Shown one piece after another: positions 1 through 10,875 of a DNA stretch of 64,000 nucleotides (position 1 is its first letter; each line of letters begins with the position of its first letter). The stretch lies in contig CM057162.1 in the NCBI GenBank assembly GCA_029962745.1, positions 22,838,402-22,902,401 on the forward strand, read 5' to 3'. Below the pieces are notes generated by a model. That model saw only the letters and a list, made by a program, of their open reading frames with translations, made no database searches and was not told the origin of the DNA. The position numbers were made by a program, and so were the translations under genes. The DNA comes from Echinometra lucunter. Taxonomy: Eukaryota; Echinodermata; Echinoidea; Camarodonta; Echinometridae.

Positions 1-990
1 GGTTGGGACGACCAGTGACATGGGTGATGCTTTTAGTACGTTGTCTTCCCATTTTATCACCATCATCAGCCCTTGAAACTTTTCAGTGAGGGGTCGGGTC
101 TTCTTGTCACCGCCCTCATCTAACTCCAAATCGTTTCATCTCCATCCTCCTCAATACAATCCATCCATCTCTTCCTCGGTCTTCCCTCTCCCCATTGTGT
201 TCTCCTCCATACATTGTCACTGGACGAACCATCATGACCATCGTCTTGTAGATCTGGGCCTTCAGTTTCAAAGGCATCCTTTTGTCATGAGTCACTCCAC
301 TGTAACATTTCTCCCTGCCTTCCCAGTTCCTTTTGTGTTTCCAATCTGTGCTTTCGTACCTCCACTGTAATAAGTATAAACTGGCTATCTCTATTATGAA
401 ACGTACCGGCCATCATCCAGTTATTTACGCCACACTTTCCAGGGGTGTTGCTTATCTGTATATCTGCTACCGGCCTCTCAAACTTGCCAATATTCTCCTC
501 CAAACCCTCCCCGTTTGTTCCAAAATGGGCATTCATGTCGACAAGCACTGTCTTGTAGGCGGCATATCTCTTCGTCTGTAGATCTGTCACACAGGGCTTG
601 TAGCCCATCTCTAAACTGCCGTTTCACTGTAGTCTCACTGTAGTCTCACAGCCATTTTGTGTTGCATTCTCCTGCCCCACAAAGATCATCCTTTCTTTGA
701 ACTGTATTCTGGCTACCATCAACCTATCATTCACCCGTATAATTTCAATAATGGTCTTCTTCACCTCTCCTCTCCTCACCAGACAGACACCATTTTTCTT
801 GTCTTCACCTCCAGAGTAGTAGACCTTCTAGTCTAATCCCAACTCCTTTGCTCTCTGACATTTCCACCTCACTTCCTGCAGGCCCAGGATGTCTATCTTC
901 CTCCTACCCATCAATTCTACTTCCATGCCTCTACATGTCAGTGTAGATTTGTTTAGAGACGCCACTCGTAGATATTGGTAATTCCTAGGT
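1..990 (-). mobile_element. Degraded, internally deleted LINE (endonuclease plus reverse-transcriptase tail)
   Basis: Read on the minus strand, 990 to about 610 gives an endonuclease N-terminus (RGMEVELMGRRKIDILGLQE, then VRWK, and later KVYYSGGEDKKNG). The stretch 550-470 gives DMNAHFGTNGEGLEENIGKF, the Asp-Met-Asn-Ala-His block of non-LTR retrotransposon endonucleases. Below 285 the text changes to a reverse-transcriptase C-terminal signature (LKAQIYKTMV...RPVTMYGGEH). The whole catalytic core of the reverse transcriptase between these blocks is missing. Stops and frame changes show it is dead. Family assignment (the group often annotated 'craniofacial development protein 2-like') is from memory and moderate. 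Confidence 0.65.
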
Positions 991-1313
991 CATTTAGTTT
1001 TACCTATTTCGCCTTTTCAGGCTAGCTCACCCAACCCTATAGGTTTTGCCATATAGCTAGTTGCCAAAGAAGGCCTAGTTGCAGCTCTCCTGCTGCTCCG
1101 TTGACCAGCAATTTAAGGGGAGACTGAGCTGGCACATAATTTATAGAAGCTCCAGCACTTTGGCACCGGACCCCACCCAGGTTACTCCACAGCACCAGTC
1201 GGCGTGGCACAGGTATACAGGCGCTAGATGCCATCCCAGTATTCCAGAACTGTATTTTCTTGCCTGTTGCCTATTCCATTTTTAAAAAATGTTTCTTTTA
1301 ATTTCTTGATTAG
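991..1313. other. No gene seen
   Basis: Short stretch between the LINE remnant and the cyclase exons. It has small overlapping open frames on both strands and no recognisable motif. It would be intron of the cyclase gene if further exons lie to the left of the window. Confidence 0.5.
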
Positions 1314-1355
1314 ATTGAGAAAATCGCCGATGCTTACATAGTAGTGGTCTATCAG
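1314..1355 (+). pseudogene. Relic copy of the 5' part of the cyclase exon
   Basis: This stretch repeats the start of the intact exon at 1396 with a few substitutions and one lost codon. It reads IEKIADAYIVVVYQ, against [16 protein letters not shown] in the real exon, and is preceded by an acceptor-like TTGATTAG. The GTP-selecting Glu-Thr-Ile-Gly core is altered and the rest of the exon is absent, so it cannot replace the real exon. Confidence 0.7.
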
Positions 1356-1395
1356 TTTTTATTTTTTATTTATAAATTCTGTTTTCTTTGTTCAG

Positions 1396-4300
1396 GTTGA
1401 GACAATCGGCGATGCTTACATGGTAGTAGGTGGTCTACCAGTTCCTAGTCCTACACACGCTGAACGTACTGTATCATTCGGTCTTGATACCCTCGATGTG
1501 ATTCCCAAGCTGAAATCACCAGTACCTGATCACCGAGTACAGGTTAGTTTCTTAGAACGATTTCCTCTGATAATGGTTTCACTGAGCTGTCATGGCTAAA
1601 CTCACCAGTACCTGATCAGCAAGTACACATTAGTTTCTAAGAAACTGCTAATGTATCACTGTGCTGTGTTATAGACTGGTCGGAATCCTACGACGGTATT
1701 GCCAGCAGTCATAAAAATCATTGAATTGCAGTGCCTCGACATGGTTTCTTCCATGTCTTTTATCTTTGAACATTTCATCCGATCTTTGGTTTTATATCAT
1801 TCACAGACCTAATAAATTACTGAAGGATACTGAAGGAATTGGATGAAAAGAATGAAGATTGTAGTGTTTTGATGTCTCTGACTGGTCTTTGATTACAGGT
1901 TCGTATTGGTGCTCATACTGGGCCAGTTGTAGCGGGTGTAGTAGGACTGAAGATGCCTAGGTACTGTCTCTTTGGTGATACAGTGAATACAGCTTCTCGT
2001 ATGGAAAGCCATGGAACTCCAGGAAAGATTCATGCAAGCTACTCAGTGGTCAAGTAAGATATATGCCTGATAAGTCATTGTCAAGAAGGATACATGCATT
2101 ACAAGTCAAATGATTGTCAAGTAATATAGATGCATGCCAAGTCAAATGATTGTCAAGTAAGATACTTTTATGACAAGTCAAATGATTGTCAAGTAAGATA
2201 CTTTTCTGACAAGCCAAATGATTGTCAAGATCGATGCATGCCAGGTTAAATGATTGTCAAGTATACGATCCGTGCATGACGGGTCAAGTGATTGTCAGGT
2301 GAGATACTTGCTGGACAGTCAAATGGTTTTCATGTGATTGTCAAGTAAGATGAAAGATAATATTATTGTTGGGTAAGGTACATGCATGCCAATTAAAAAT
2401 TATTTTCTAGTAAGATCCATGCGTGCATGACTGGTCAAATGATTGTCAAGTAGGATATTTGCACGACAAGTCAAATGATTGTCAAGTAGGATATCTGCAT
2501 GACAAGTCAAATGATTGTCAAGTAAGATATATACATAGCAGGTTAATTAACTTAACCAACCAATTAACTAACTTTCCAAAACCATTTAGCGGCACAACTT
2601 TCGATGCATTTTAAGACGGGACCTACATATCACTGATTATAACTATTACTTACAATACTCTCTGATCTCACATCTTAATCTGTAACATCAATATCATTCC
2701 AGTGCCTTATCACTTTATATTAAAACTAGTAAAACAATAAAAACTAACAATATCTTTCCATATCTTACCTCATAACTAAAGCCAGAAACAATTTGATAAT
2801 TCTGACTTCCCTTTACACTCTTAACTTAATTTGGAAATTACACATTATTTTAACTTTCCTTTCCCTCAGTCTTCTTTGTATGAGAGAGATAAGAAGGGGA
2901 TTAAAACTAAAACATCAAGAAGAAACCCAGGAAAATGGCATACATTGGTCACCAAGACAAACACAACTGATTTTGTAAGAGACAAAAAATTAATAATTAG
3001 TAAGTCCCCCGTAAGTCCACATCTACCAAAGACAAAAATGTAACAATGAATGCATAATATAAAAATACATTATAATAACAGTAGACATGTTCCTATGAAA
3101 ATGAAATAATAGGTGAGCATGAAAATAAAAACAGTGAAAATGAGATGTTTAAATAGTCGAATATACGAGTAGATCTACAGTCCATAGAATTCGAACGGAA
3201 TACCGGTCACTGGGAAATCAAGCGATTGGTTGTGGAATGCAAAATTTTGGTTGAAGGTGCACTGGCATGAAGTTAAAGGCTGACGCTAAGGAGGGACGAC
3301 ATGATGATTGGAGACTGTGAAGTAAAAACAAGATGAGGAGTCAGTAGAGTATCTAGTTTATACTTGACTAGGCCTATTCGAACAAATTAAGTTGTCATCA
3401 ACGCCATTGCTGAAGTCAAAAAGACGAGCTCGATCGTGAAATGAGGGGCCTAGATGAGCTGGTATCGGGATCCGACAAGATGGAGTTGAACTAGACAGAG
3501 GGACGACAGATCAGAGGGCTGGAAACTGGATGATGGAGAGGGACATCTACATAACTGCAGCAGCAAAGCCGGGTCCAGGGTCGGTGAGGTCCTTGGCAAC
3601 AGCCACTGGGCCATCTCTCTCACACCCTTCAAATCTGCACGGCACACCAACCTCTGTCATACGTTGAGATGTTGAGAGAAGGGGAACAGTCGCCGCTGAA
3701 CGGGTTATAAAAGGAGGAGCTGAGGACTTGGTGATGATGGACCTCGGGGGACATGGCGAGCACAGGTCGGGGGAGGCTGGCATCACATGCGTCGACGCCT
3801 CCCAACACTGTTGTATGCGGGACCATGTGCACAGGAGCTGTTGGCTGCAATACCTTTTATCACAAGTCACACATGGTTTCATCTCCTTTTTACATTATTT
3901 TTGCCTTTATTAACAGGGCAATTTGTCATGACAATCGTTTCCATGCTGAGATTAGAGGAGATGTGCAAATCAAGGGAAAAGGCAAGATGGATACATATTT
4001 CTTAATGCGTTCATCTACGGCCCCCAAAACAGATTCCGTAACGTCACATACGTGTGATCAACCAGCTTCGGCGACGTCATCTGCCTTGAACATGTTGAGA
4101 GAAGGTAACAGATCTTTATCTTTAAAAATTATTTTAAAAATCAAATGATTGAGAAGTAAATTACAGCTGAACATGACGGGTTCGTTTTCGGACCGAAGAC
4201 GTAACACATTATTGTTGCGGAAACGTGATTCAAATCGTTTCAAATTCTTTTAAAAATGTGGGATTTTTCTGTTACCTCAATATCATGTTTTAATAATTCA

Positions 4301-4763
4301 GGATGCAAAGTGTTGAGTGTCTTCAGTTAGTGCAGAATCTGTCTTCATCATCCTGAGCTTTACCCACAATGTAATTACACATCAAGTATTTCAAGTTCTT
4401 GTTTCTTTATATTGTTACTATCTATCTGCAGTTTTATATGACCAAGATGATCGTGTTACATTATTAATATTCATCTTCACTCTTAGTTTTACCATGAAGT
4501 TACTAACTTTGTTTCTATCTATATCAAATCTTGCTTGACTATGCTGAATTATTAGTGTTCTACATTTTCAATATTTATTGTCAGTTTCGTTACACCATAT
4601 TTACCCGTAATTGCTATTTGGTTTAACAGGACGGATGGACAACAGGGACGAGCAGCTATCGGGATATCAATCCTCATCTGAACGCCTTGAGGTTTCAGTC
4701 TTATCAAGTTCTGCACATATTTCAAACATCAAGGTGTCCTCGAACATTTGTGCGATTTTGTAG
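1396..4763 (+). CDS. Guanylate cyclase, C-terminal four exons (beta-2-like), 5' end outside window
   Basis: Coding exons are 1396-1542, 1899-2053, 3917-4104 and 4630-4763; all junctions are GT-AG, the phases agree (0, 2, 1) and the stop is TAG. The 207 residues cover the end of a class III cyclase domain, which converts GTP to c[14 protein letters not shown] carries the guanine-selecting Glu, [10 protein letters not shown] the guanine-selecting Cys, and VNTASRMES the transition-state Asn and Arg. [18 protein letters not shown] closes the fold. The metal-binding Asp residues must lie in exons left of the window. [15 protein letters not shown] and the long tail fit soluble beta-2-type better than receptor-type cyclases. 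The last 77 residues are Ser-rich and end NICAIL, a CaaX motif with terminal Leu, so geranylgeranylation and membrane attachment are inferred. Rat beta-2 is known for a C-terminal prenylation motif. A distant receptor or atypical soluble cyclase is the alternative. Confidence 0.88.
1590..1643 (+). pseudogene. Relic copy of the 3' end of the cyclase exon with its donor
   Basis: CTCACCAGTACCTGATCAGC and the following AAGTACA...TTAGTTTCTAAGAA match the end of the exon at 1396-1542 and its downstream intron. The donor GT after ACAG is mutated to ACATTAGT. Together with the relic at 1314 it brackets the intact exon. Confidence 0.7.
2049..2545 (+). repeat. 36-bp minisatellite starting at the cyclase exon 2 donor
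   Basis: About a dozen diverged units with core CAAATGATTGTCAAGTAAGA and a measured period of 36 bp (clear in 2120-2230 and 2440-2530). The first partial unit is the exon end itself (GTGGTCAAGTAAGATA). Several later units keep GTCAAGTAAGAT, which reads as a strong 5' splice site. An in-frame reading gives a 12-residue repeat, but no coding role is supported. Confidence 0.85.
2546..3916. other. Remainder of cyclase intron, nothing recognised
   Basis: AT-rich intron sequence. Overlapping open frames between 3450 and 3900 on both strands show no domain and cross the acceptor at 3916, so they are treated as chance. Confidence 0.6.
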
Positions 4764-6538
4764 AGGGCGACAGAAATGCCTTGTTCATCAGTTGTTTTTC
4801 GTGTGATAAAAATTCTCCTAATAGCACTCGATTGTCCCCCCCCCCCCCCCCCCCATACTCTTTCGGTTCCCCAGAAAGACCATCATACCACTTCCCGAAA
4901 TCAAAGGCCGAGGTAAAAGTCGATAAGGCTCAGTTCATTTTTATTTTCATACTATGGTAGAAATTTTTTCGGTCATGTCTTGTATGAAGGCGTTCAGATA
5001 CCTCGGGAATCGTGCGATGACCGCGTGTCCGTAATCAGATTCCGTGCTTCAATTCAATTTATTTCATATTGCCACGTTAGGAAAACAAGGATAACAATCC
5101 AAGGATAGGTAAGATGTAAGTTTTGTACAGACTAAATGTGTACAAAAAAATCCCACAAATTTAGACCATTATTATTCCAAGGCTATTCACTAATCTCTTG
5201 CATGATCTGTATAGCGTATTAAGAAAGGTGAATTCTTACTCTTTCCATTGATGCTTAACTTGCATCACTGCTGTTACACTTGAGTGAGTATATTGTTAAT
5301 GAAGATGACAGGAACAGATTCCATTTTGCATTTTTTGTAAAATTAATGAAGTGAATGCTTTCATTGATTTCACAAGTATGTTCACAGTGCTGCTTAATAT
5401 GACACATTCTGTGATATTCGCTATTAATAATTGTCTCAAAAAGATAGTGCTCTTCTCATTTTGTCTGTGGCTTATTTTCTTTACTTTTAGTAGTATATCC
5501 TGGGGAAATTGATGCCTCATCGTAGCATATTTCTCCTCTGAACACTCCTACCAGACTACCATAAATGCCTTGGGTTTGGAGTAAGGCTAATACCATGCTT
5601 AGCTTGTATTTCCTATAACATTTTCGAGTTAATAAAAACTGCTGGAGACTGCTGGATATTTTTTTTAAAGATGTTCCCAGAAATCCTCACAAATTCACTT
5701 CAAACTTCCTTTCTAGTGAAATGATGCCATCTTGAAAGCCGAAAGTGTCATTTCTTCAGTCAATTGACCCATATTTTGAAAGATCACTGATGATAACTAA
5801 TGAGTTTTAACAATATTTGAGATCAGCTTTTTGGATTTCATCCAATATTTTATTCTATTCAGTTGAGTATTTACAAAATGAAATAAGCCTGTAGGATCAG
5901 GTCCACAAAAAACGCTTTATCATCTGCAAATGATATGAATCCCACATTTTGGGATGAATGTGGCAAATTACTGATATAAATCAAAAACAGAAATGGGTCG
6001 AGAATTTATCGCTGAGATATTCCGCAACCGAGTGTTTTTACTTCAGGTTTATGTTAAGTGTTTACGATCAGTTATATAACTTGATATAAATGTTCTAAAG
6101 GCCTTTACGCTATTGCCACAATAATGCATTTTTGTTATAAAGTGTAATGATTTATGTCATCAAAGTTTTTTTCAGGACTGTAAATACATAGAGGGTGTAT
6201 TTCTTCTTATCAATGGCTTGGTTTTTTTTTACAGTAAGATCCAATATTGCTGTAGCTGTAGTTACGTCTCCGCCTAAATGAAAATAGGTTTTCAATGAGA
6301 ATGTCTTTCAATAAACGTCTATACTGTAAATACACTTTTTTCAAGATTTTTAGAAAATGGTTATGACCGAGATCGGTCTATAGTTATTTACCTCATCAGG
6401 TTTTCATCTTTCTGTGTATATACTCGAGCAATTTCAATTTTTTAATGGAAATGTACTATTGATCGACATACCTGCACTGATCAGATGAATAACATCTTGT
6501 AACTCTTCTATTACTGTTAATTATCACCCCTGTACTAT
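4764..6538. other. Cyclase 3' UTR and flank
   Basis: Begins just after the TAG stop. It contains a C homopolymer at about 4837-4854 and AT-rich sequence. An AATAAA at 5631-5636 could end the cyclase transcript, giving a ~0.9 kb 3' UTR, but no downstream element supports it. No other gene seen. Confidence 0.45.
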
Positions 6539-6867
6539 GGGGGTGTTTCATAAAGCCCTTCATAAGTTTACGCATGACTTTACGAATGACTTGAATATGA
6601 AGTGCCAAATAGGATACCCAAAATTTTTGCTGACGTTTCAACGATATGTCACCGTATTTCCCATAATTTCATTTAGATTGTGGCAAAAATTATACTTCGC
6701 AATAAAAATGTAAACAATATTAATGTTAATCTAACTCTGCATGGATATTTCACCTTTAGCTGATGCCATTTGTAATATTTGAGAATCCCACTTGGTTTGC
6801 CACATTCAAGTCGTGTGTGAAGTCATTCGTAACTTTACGAACAGCTTTCTTACCCCCCCCCCCCCCG
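6539..6867. mobile_element. MITE with GTGTTTCATAAAG-type inverted ends
   Basis: The left end reads GGGGGTGTTTCATAAAGC then a TTTACGAATGACTT block. The right end gives the inverse (AAGTCATTCGTAACTTTACG, then GCTTTCTTACCCCC). The ends pair over about 60 bp with mismatches. No coding capacity. Confidence 0.7.
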
Positions 6868-7949
6868 TATTATTTTTTACTACAATCAACTCTCGTTATT
6901 ACTTCACTTTTACTGATTGACAGAATTAGGGGTCTCACTCCATAGTCTACTGTGTTACGGCATGCATTTAGGCCTACGCCCATGGTCTCAATCATGAGTG
7001 TCGATTGCGAGGGAATTAAGAATTTATAATTTATACCCCCCCCCCAAAAAAAAAAAGAACAAACAAACCAACAAAAGCAATGCGTGGGGTGGCCATTTTT
7101 TCACCACTTATTATGACAAAGATTTTGAATACTTTTTCCAGAGCATATAAATTGATTAACCTTGTGGACACACAAGGATCAGACTTAGAGTGCAATTAGG
7201 GGAGTGAATAGAAAAGAAGTAAGATAGTGAAAGTTGAAAAAAAGGTATTAAAGTTTTGAGATTTCTTTTAAAATTGGATTTCAATAAAACTATGATACAG
7301 AAAGGTTAAATGTAAATCAATCTCACATTATGTCCGTTAGTTCACCAGAAATATTGGTGGATATTTAATACAAGATCAACAAGTTTATTGTGACCCAATT
7401 AGAAGAAGATATTCTAAAACTAGAATTTATATCAGACCAAACTGGCAATAGGATTCTCTAATCAATGGATGAATAAAATTTCCAAAATACTATTTTTACT
7501 TGAAAATTATATATTGGTCAGCGTTATAATTGCTATTGTGATTTATGTTTTGTTATTCTGGACTTGCAAATTAGATTATTCTGGATTTGCAAAGGAACCA
7601 ATATATTTAGATTCATTATGCAAGGTTCTTTTAAATCACCTGAAGTTGATTTCGATCTTTGTCATGACACCTTGCACTTGCATTACTCTGAACCTGTTCA
7701 GTGTCTTATCAAAAATAACAATGTATATTGTGTGTACTGACATGTTATATAGCACTTGCCTCCAATATGTATATAGTGATCATAAGTTTATATGCGATAC
7801 TTGCCTACGTGAATAAATACATACAGTGTTTGACATGATAAATTGCCTTGTTGGTTTTTGTCATTAAGAAATAAAAAGGAAAATTTCCCTTTTCTCAATA
7901 AGATGGTAGATATTCTTCTTCATTTCCATAATCATCATTATCATCTTAT
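6868..7949. other. AT-rich flank, no gene
   Basis: Homopolymer C/A tract near 7038-7060 and AT-rich DNA. An open frame at 7469-7816 is Ile/Leu/Cys-rich with no family match that I recognise and typical of AT-rich non-coding DNA. Confidence 0.5.
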
Positions 7950-8039
7950 CATCATCATCTTCTTCTTCTTCTTCTTCTTCTTCTTCTTCTTTTTCTTCTT
8001 CTTTTTCTTCTTCTTCTTTCCCTTTAAGTTTCTTATTTC
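7950..8039. repeat. CTT/TTC microsatellite, left half
   Basis: Imperfect TTC repeat. The same kind of pyrimidine tract resumes at 9678, on the other side of the element at 8042-9675. Confidence 0.85.
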
Positions 8040-8041
8040 TA

Positions 8042-9675
8042 CACTGTAAAACGCTGTTTAAATTGGCGATGCTTAAAATTGTATTGTTTAAAATTTGAGC
8101 AATATTGTTTAAAAGTCATACCCTGTATTGCAAAAATACGTTGTTAAATGCATCGAGCGAATTTCCAATGATATTGTTCAACAATTTTAAACACTATTGT
8201 TGGAAATTCGCTAAAAATATATATATATATAAAAACTTTTTCAAGTTTAAACAATATTTAGTTGTTTAATAGTTTAAACGATAGTTGTTAGCAGGGGCGT
8301 AAAAGGTACCTGTTATCAGGGGGGGGGGGGGGGGCAGAGCCCAAAATTTCCCGGTAACTAGTCTATGTCTAGAATCTGTGGCGTAGCTAGGACTGCATTT
8401 TAGGAGGACGGTAGTGCTCCACCGGCGTAAATCAAATTTGAGGAGTGGGGGATGACAAACTTTTTAAACGATTTTTTTTTTCCCTGTCACACACATTTTC
8501 ATATCTATTTTGCGAGCGAGCGAAGCGAGCGAGCCAAAAATAACAACTTTTTTGTTTTCAATATCATTTTCAAAAAGAAATTCTATTATAATGGTTGTTT
8601 ATGATAGATATTCAGAATCTTTACTTACTGATTAATTGAAATATATTTACTTCCTTAAAAAGTGTCTGCATGGGGGGGGGGGAATTTGTACACACCCTCC
8701 CCCCTCTCCCCCAAGTGGAGGTGATAGATCCCCCTACCCCTTGGAATTTACGCCAATGTAGTGCTCCCTAGAGGGGAGGGTGCAGGGAGGGGGGAGTTTC
8801 CCCCCTCCCGCGCGAAGCGCGGAAGCTCCGACGTTTCTTTGAATTATTAGTTGTTGGTAATAAAGTCTATCTTCTGCGGCGTAACTAGGATTTCATTTTA
8901 GGAGGACGGTAGTGCTCCCTAGGGGGGAGGGTGCAGGGAGGGGGAAGTTTCCCCCTCCCGCGCAAAGCGCGGAAGCTCAGGCGTTTTTGCGCTGTCAGTT
9001 CCCGCTCTCTGCCTGTTATGGGGTTGGGGGGGGGGCATATGCATAGCCAAAAATTTCCCGGTAATTAAGTCTAGAATCAGGGGTGTGATTCTCTGCATGT
9101 TTTTTTTTTTGGGGGGGGGGGCAGAGCCGAAAATTTCCCGGTAACTAAGTCTTGAAAATAATATGCGGAGGTGAGCCCGCACCGCGAGTTGCTTGTTTTG
9201 AAGCCCTTAGCGGGTGGGTCCCAGGGTTCTGGCTTAGGGCCCCTGATGGGGGTCTACAGGGAAAGCCACTGCGGGGGTTTTGGTACTAAATTTTTCCTCA
9301 TTTCTTTTGTTTCACTTCGCTTCCTTTTTTTTTTTCTTTCCCTCTTTTCCCTCTCTCTTCTTCTTCTTTCTCCCTTTCTCCTTTTTTCTTTCCCTTTCTC
9401 CTTTTTTCTTTCCCTTTCTCCTTCTTTCTTTTCCTTTCTTCTTCTTTCTTTCCCTTTCTTCTTCTTCCTTTCCCTTTCTCCCTTCCTTTTTCTTCCTTTC
9501 CCTTCCTTTCATTTTTTCCCGGTGGTCTGGTGGATTTTCCCGCTGAAATCCTTCAGGGGGGCACTCTGCCCCCCCCCCCTGCCCCCCGGCTGTTACGCTA
9601 CTGGTTGTTAGAGTGACTGGCTTAAACAGCGTTGCTTAAGATTTTAAACAGTTGTTTAAAACATTTTTTACTGTG
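8042..9675. mobile_element. TA-flanked DNA element with CACWGTAAAA ends, host of a nested insertion
   Basis: The left end CACTGTAAAACGCTGTTTAA and the right end, inverted, CACAGTAAAAAATG are each flanked by TA. Many TGTTTAAA words occur near both ends. An internal hairpin (8156-8212) pairs GCGAATTTCCAAT with ATTGTTGGAAATTCGC. TA duplication suggests the Tc1/mariner group. No transposase frame remains. Confidence 0.65.
8292..9603. mobile_element. hAT-like element with perfect 8-bp target duplication
   Basis: The left end CAGGGGCGTA (8292) and the right end, inverted, CAGTAGCGTA (9603) are flanked by identical GTTGTTAG at 8284-8291 and 9604-9611. An 8-bp duplication and CAGNGGCGTA ends are hAT hallmarks. 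Inside are G/C homopolymers and two similar modules (about 8365-8845 and 8870-8990) sharing TTAGGAGGACGGTAGTGCTC and GCGCGGAAGCTC, then a long C/T tract (9310-9520) open as Ser/Phe/Leu on one strand and Lys/Glu/Arg on the other. No transposase is seen. Confidence 0.85.
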
Positions 9676-10875
9676 TACATCTTCTTCTTTCTCCTTTTTC
9701 TTCTTCTTTAATTTTCTTTCTCCTCCTTCTCCTCCTCCTCCTTCTCCTCTCCTCTTTCTTCTTCTTCTACTACTTCTTCTTCTATAGGCCTAAGTTCTTT
9801 TTTTTTCTTCCTCTTCTTTTCTGTGCTTTGATTTTCATTCAGCTTGGTAAGCTGTTTTACTTACCTTGAAAATACCTGGAAGCGCACTTACTGATGTATA
9901 CAAGAAAAGGCTTTATGCTATTATTTCTTTTCGTCAATCATCCCCCCCCCCCGTATTGCAAAGTATTGGCGCAAATCCCAGGGGATGGGGTGATATTATA
10001 TCCCCCCACACTTTTTCGAAGGGGGGGGGGGATGGCGTGTACAAATATCCCCCACCCACTTTCTAAGGAAGAAATGATATTTTAATTAATCAGATAGTAA
10101 AATTTATGACGAAGTGTCATAAATGACCATCATATTTTGGAATTTCTATTTGAAAATGCGATTAAAAACCAGAGAATTTGTTATTTTTGGCTCGCTCCCT
10201 TCGCTTCCCCGCAAAATGAAAATTAGAATGTGTGAAAGGGGGACTGTGCGGGTGCGTGAGGGTGTGTGTTTATACTTAAGTGTGAGTTCGACAGAAAAAA
10301 AAAATCGGCAAAAAAAGTCTGTCATCCCCCCTACCCCACTTCTCAAAGTGGATTCACGCTAGAGTTAAAATCACACTATTTTCGATTTTATGTTGTGTTT
10401 TTTTTTTTTTTTTTCGTTCCCTGAATCTGTGCTATATTCCTGTACACTCCACTTCGCGGCTCCTAAACATTCCATTCAAGTAATGAGGATCTGATGCAGG
10501 GGGAGATCCAAGGGGGACGAATCGGCCCGCCCCTTCCTCACCCCCTCCCCCTTCTTTTGAAACCGAGGATCCCCTCCCCCCCCCCTTTTTTTTTTTTGCT
10601 TTATGCACATTTTCCTCATGTTTAGGCCTATTTGACATCCTAATCGCGTGACACCCCTGAATGAGCTACCCTTTCCATGCACTTTTATGGCCGTGCGTGG
10701 GTACAACAATATTTTTTCTGCACCCCCCCCCCCCCTCAGTTCTTCCTGGTTCTCTTTCTCCCCCTCACCCTTTATTTTCAATCTTACTTGCAATTTGCTC
10801 TCATCATACCTTAATGAGTTTGGTTCGTGCGGAGGGTGTCACATTAAAAAAACAACAACAACAAAAAAAAAACAC
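9676..10875. other. Pyrimidine tract and low-complexity DNA, no gene
   Basis: Right half of the split CTT tract (9678-9800), then C, G and T homopolymers and one GGCTCGCTCCCTTCGCTTC word typical of local repeats. Small open frames here are low complexity. Confidence 0.55.

Noticed and set aside
2423..2614. Open frame with a 12-residue repeat
   Set aside because: It is the 36-bp minisatellite in an intron of the cyclase gene.
7469..7816. 115-codon Ile/Leu/Cys-rich open frame with membrane-like segments
   Set aside because: AT-rich non-coding DNA gives such frames by chance; no family recognised and no promoter or splice context.
9171..9611. Ser/Phe/Leu-rich and Lys/Glu-rich open frames
   Set aside because: A C/T-rich tract inside the hAT-like element; low complexity on both strands.
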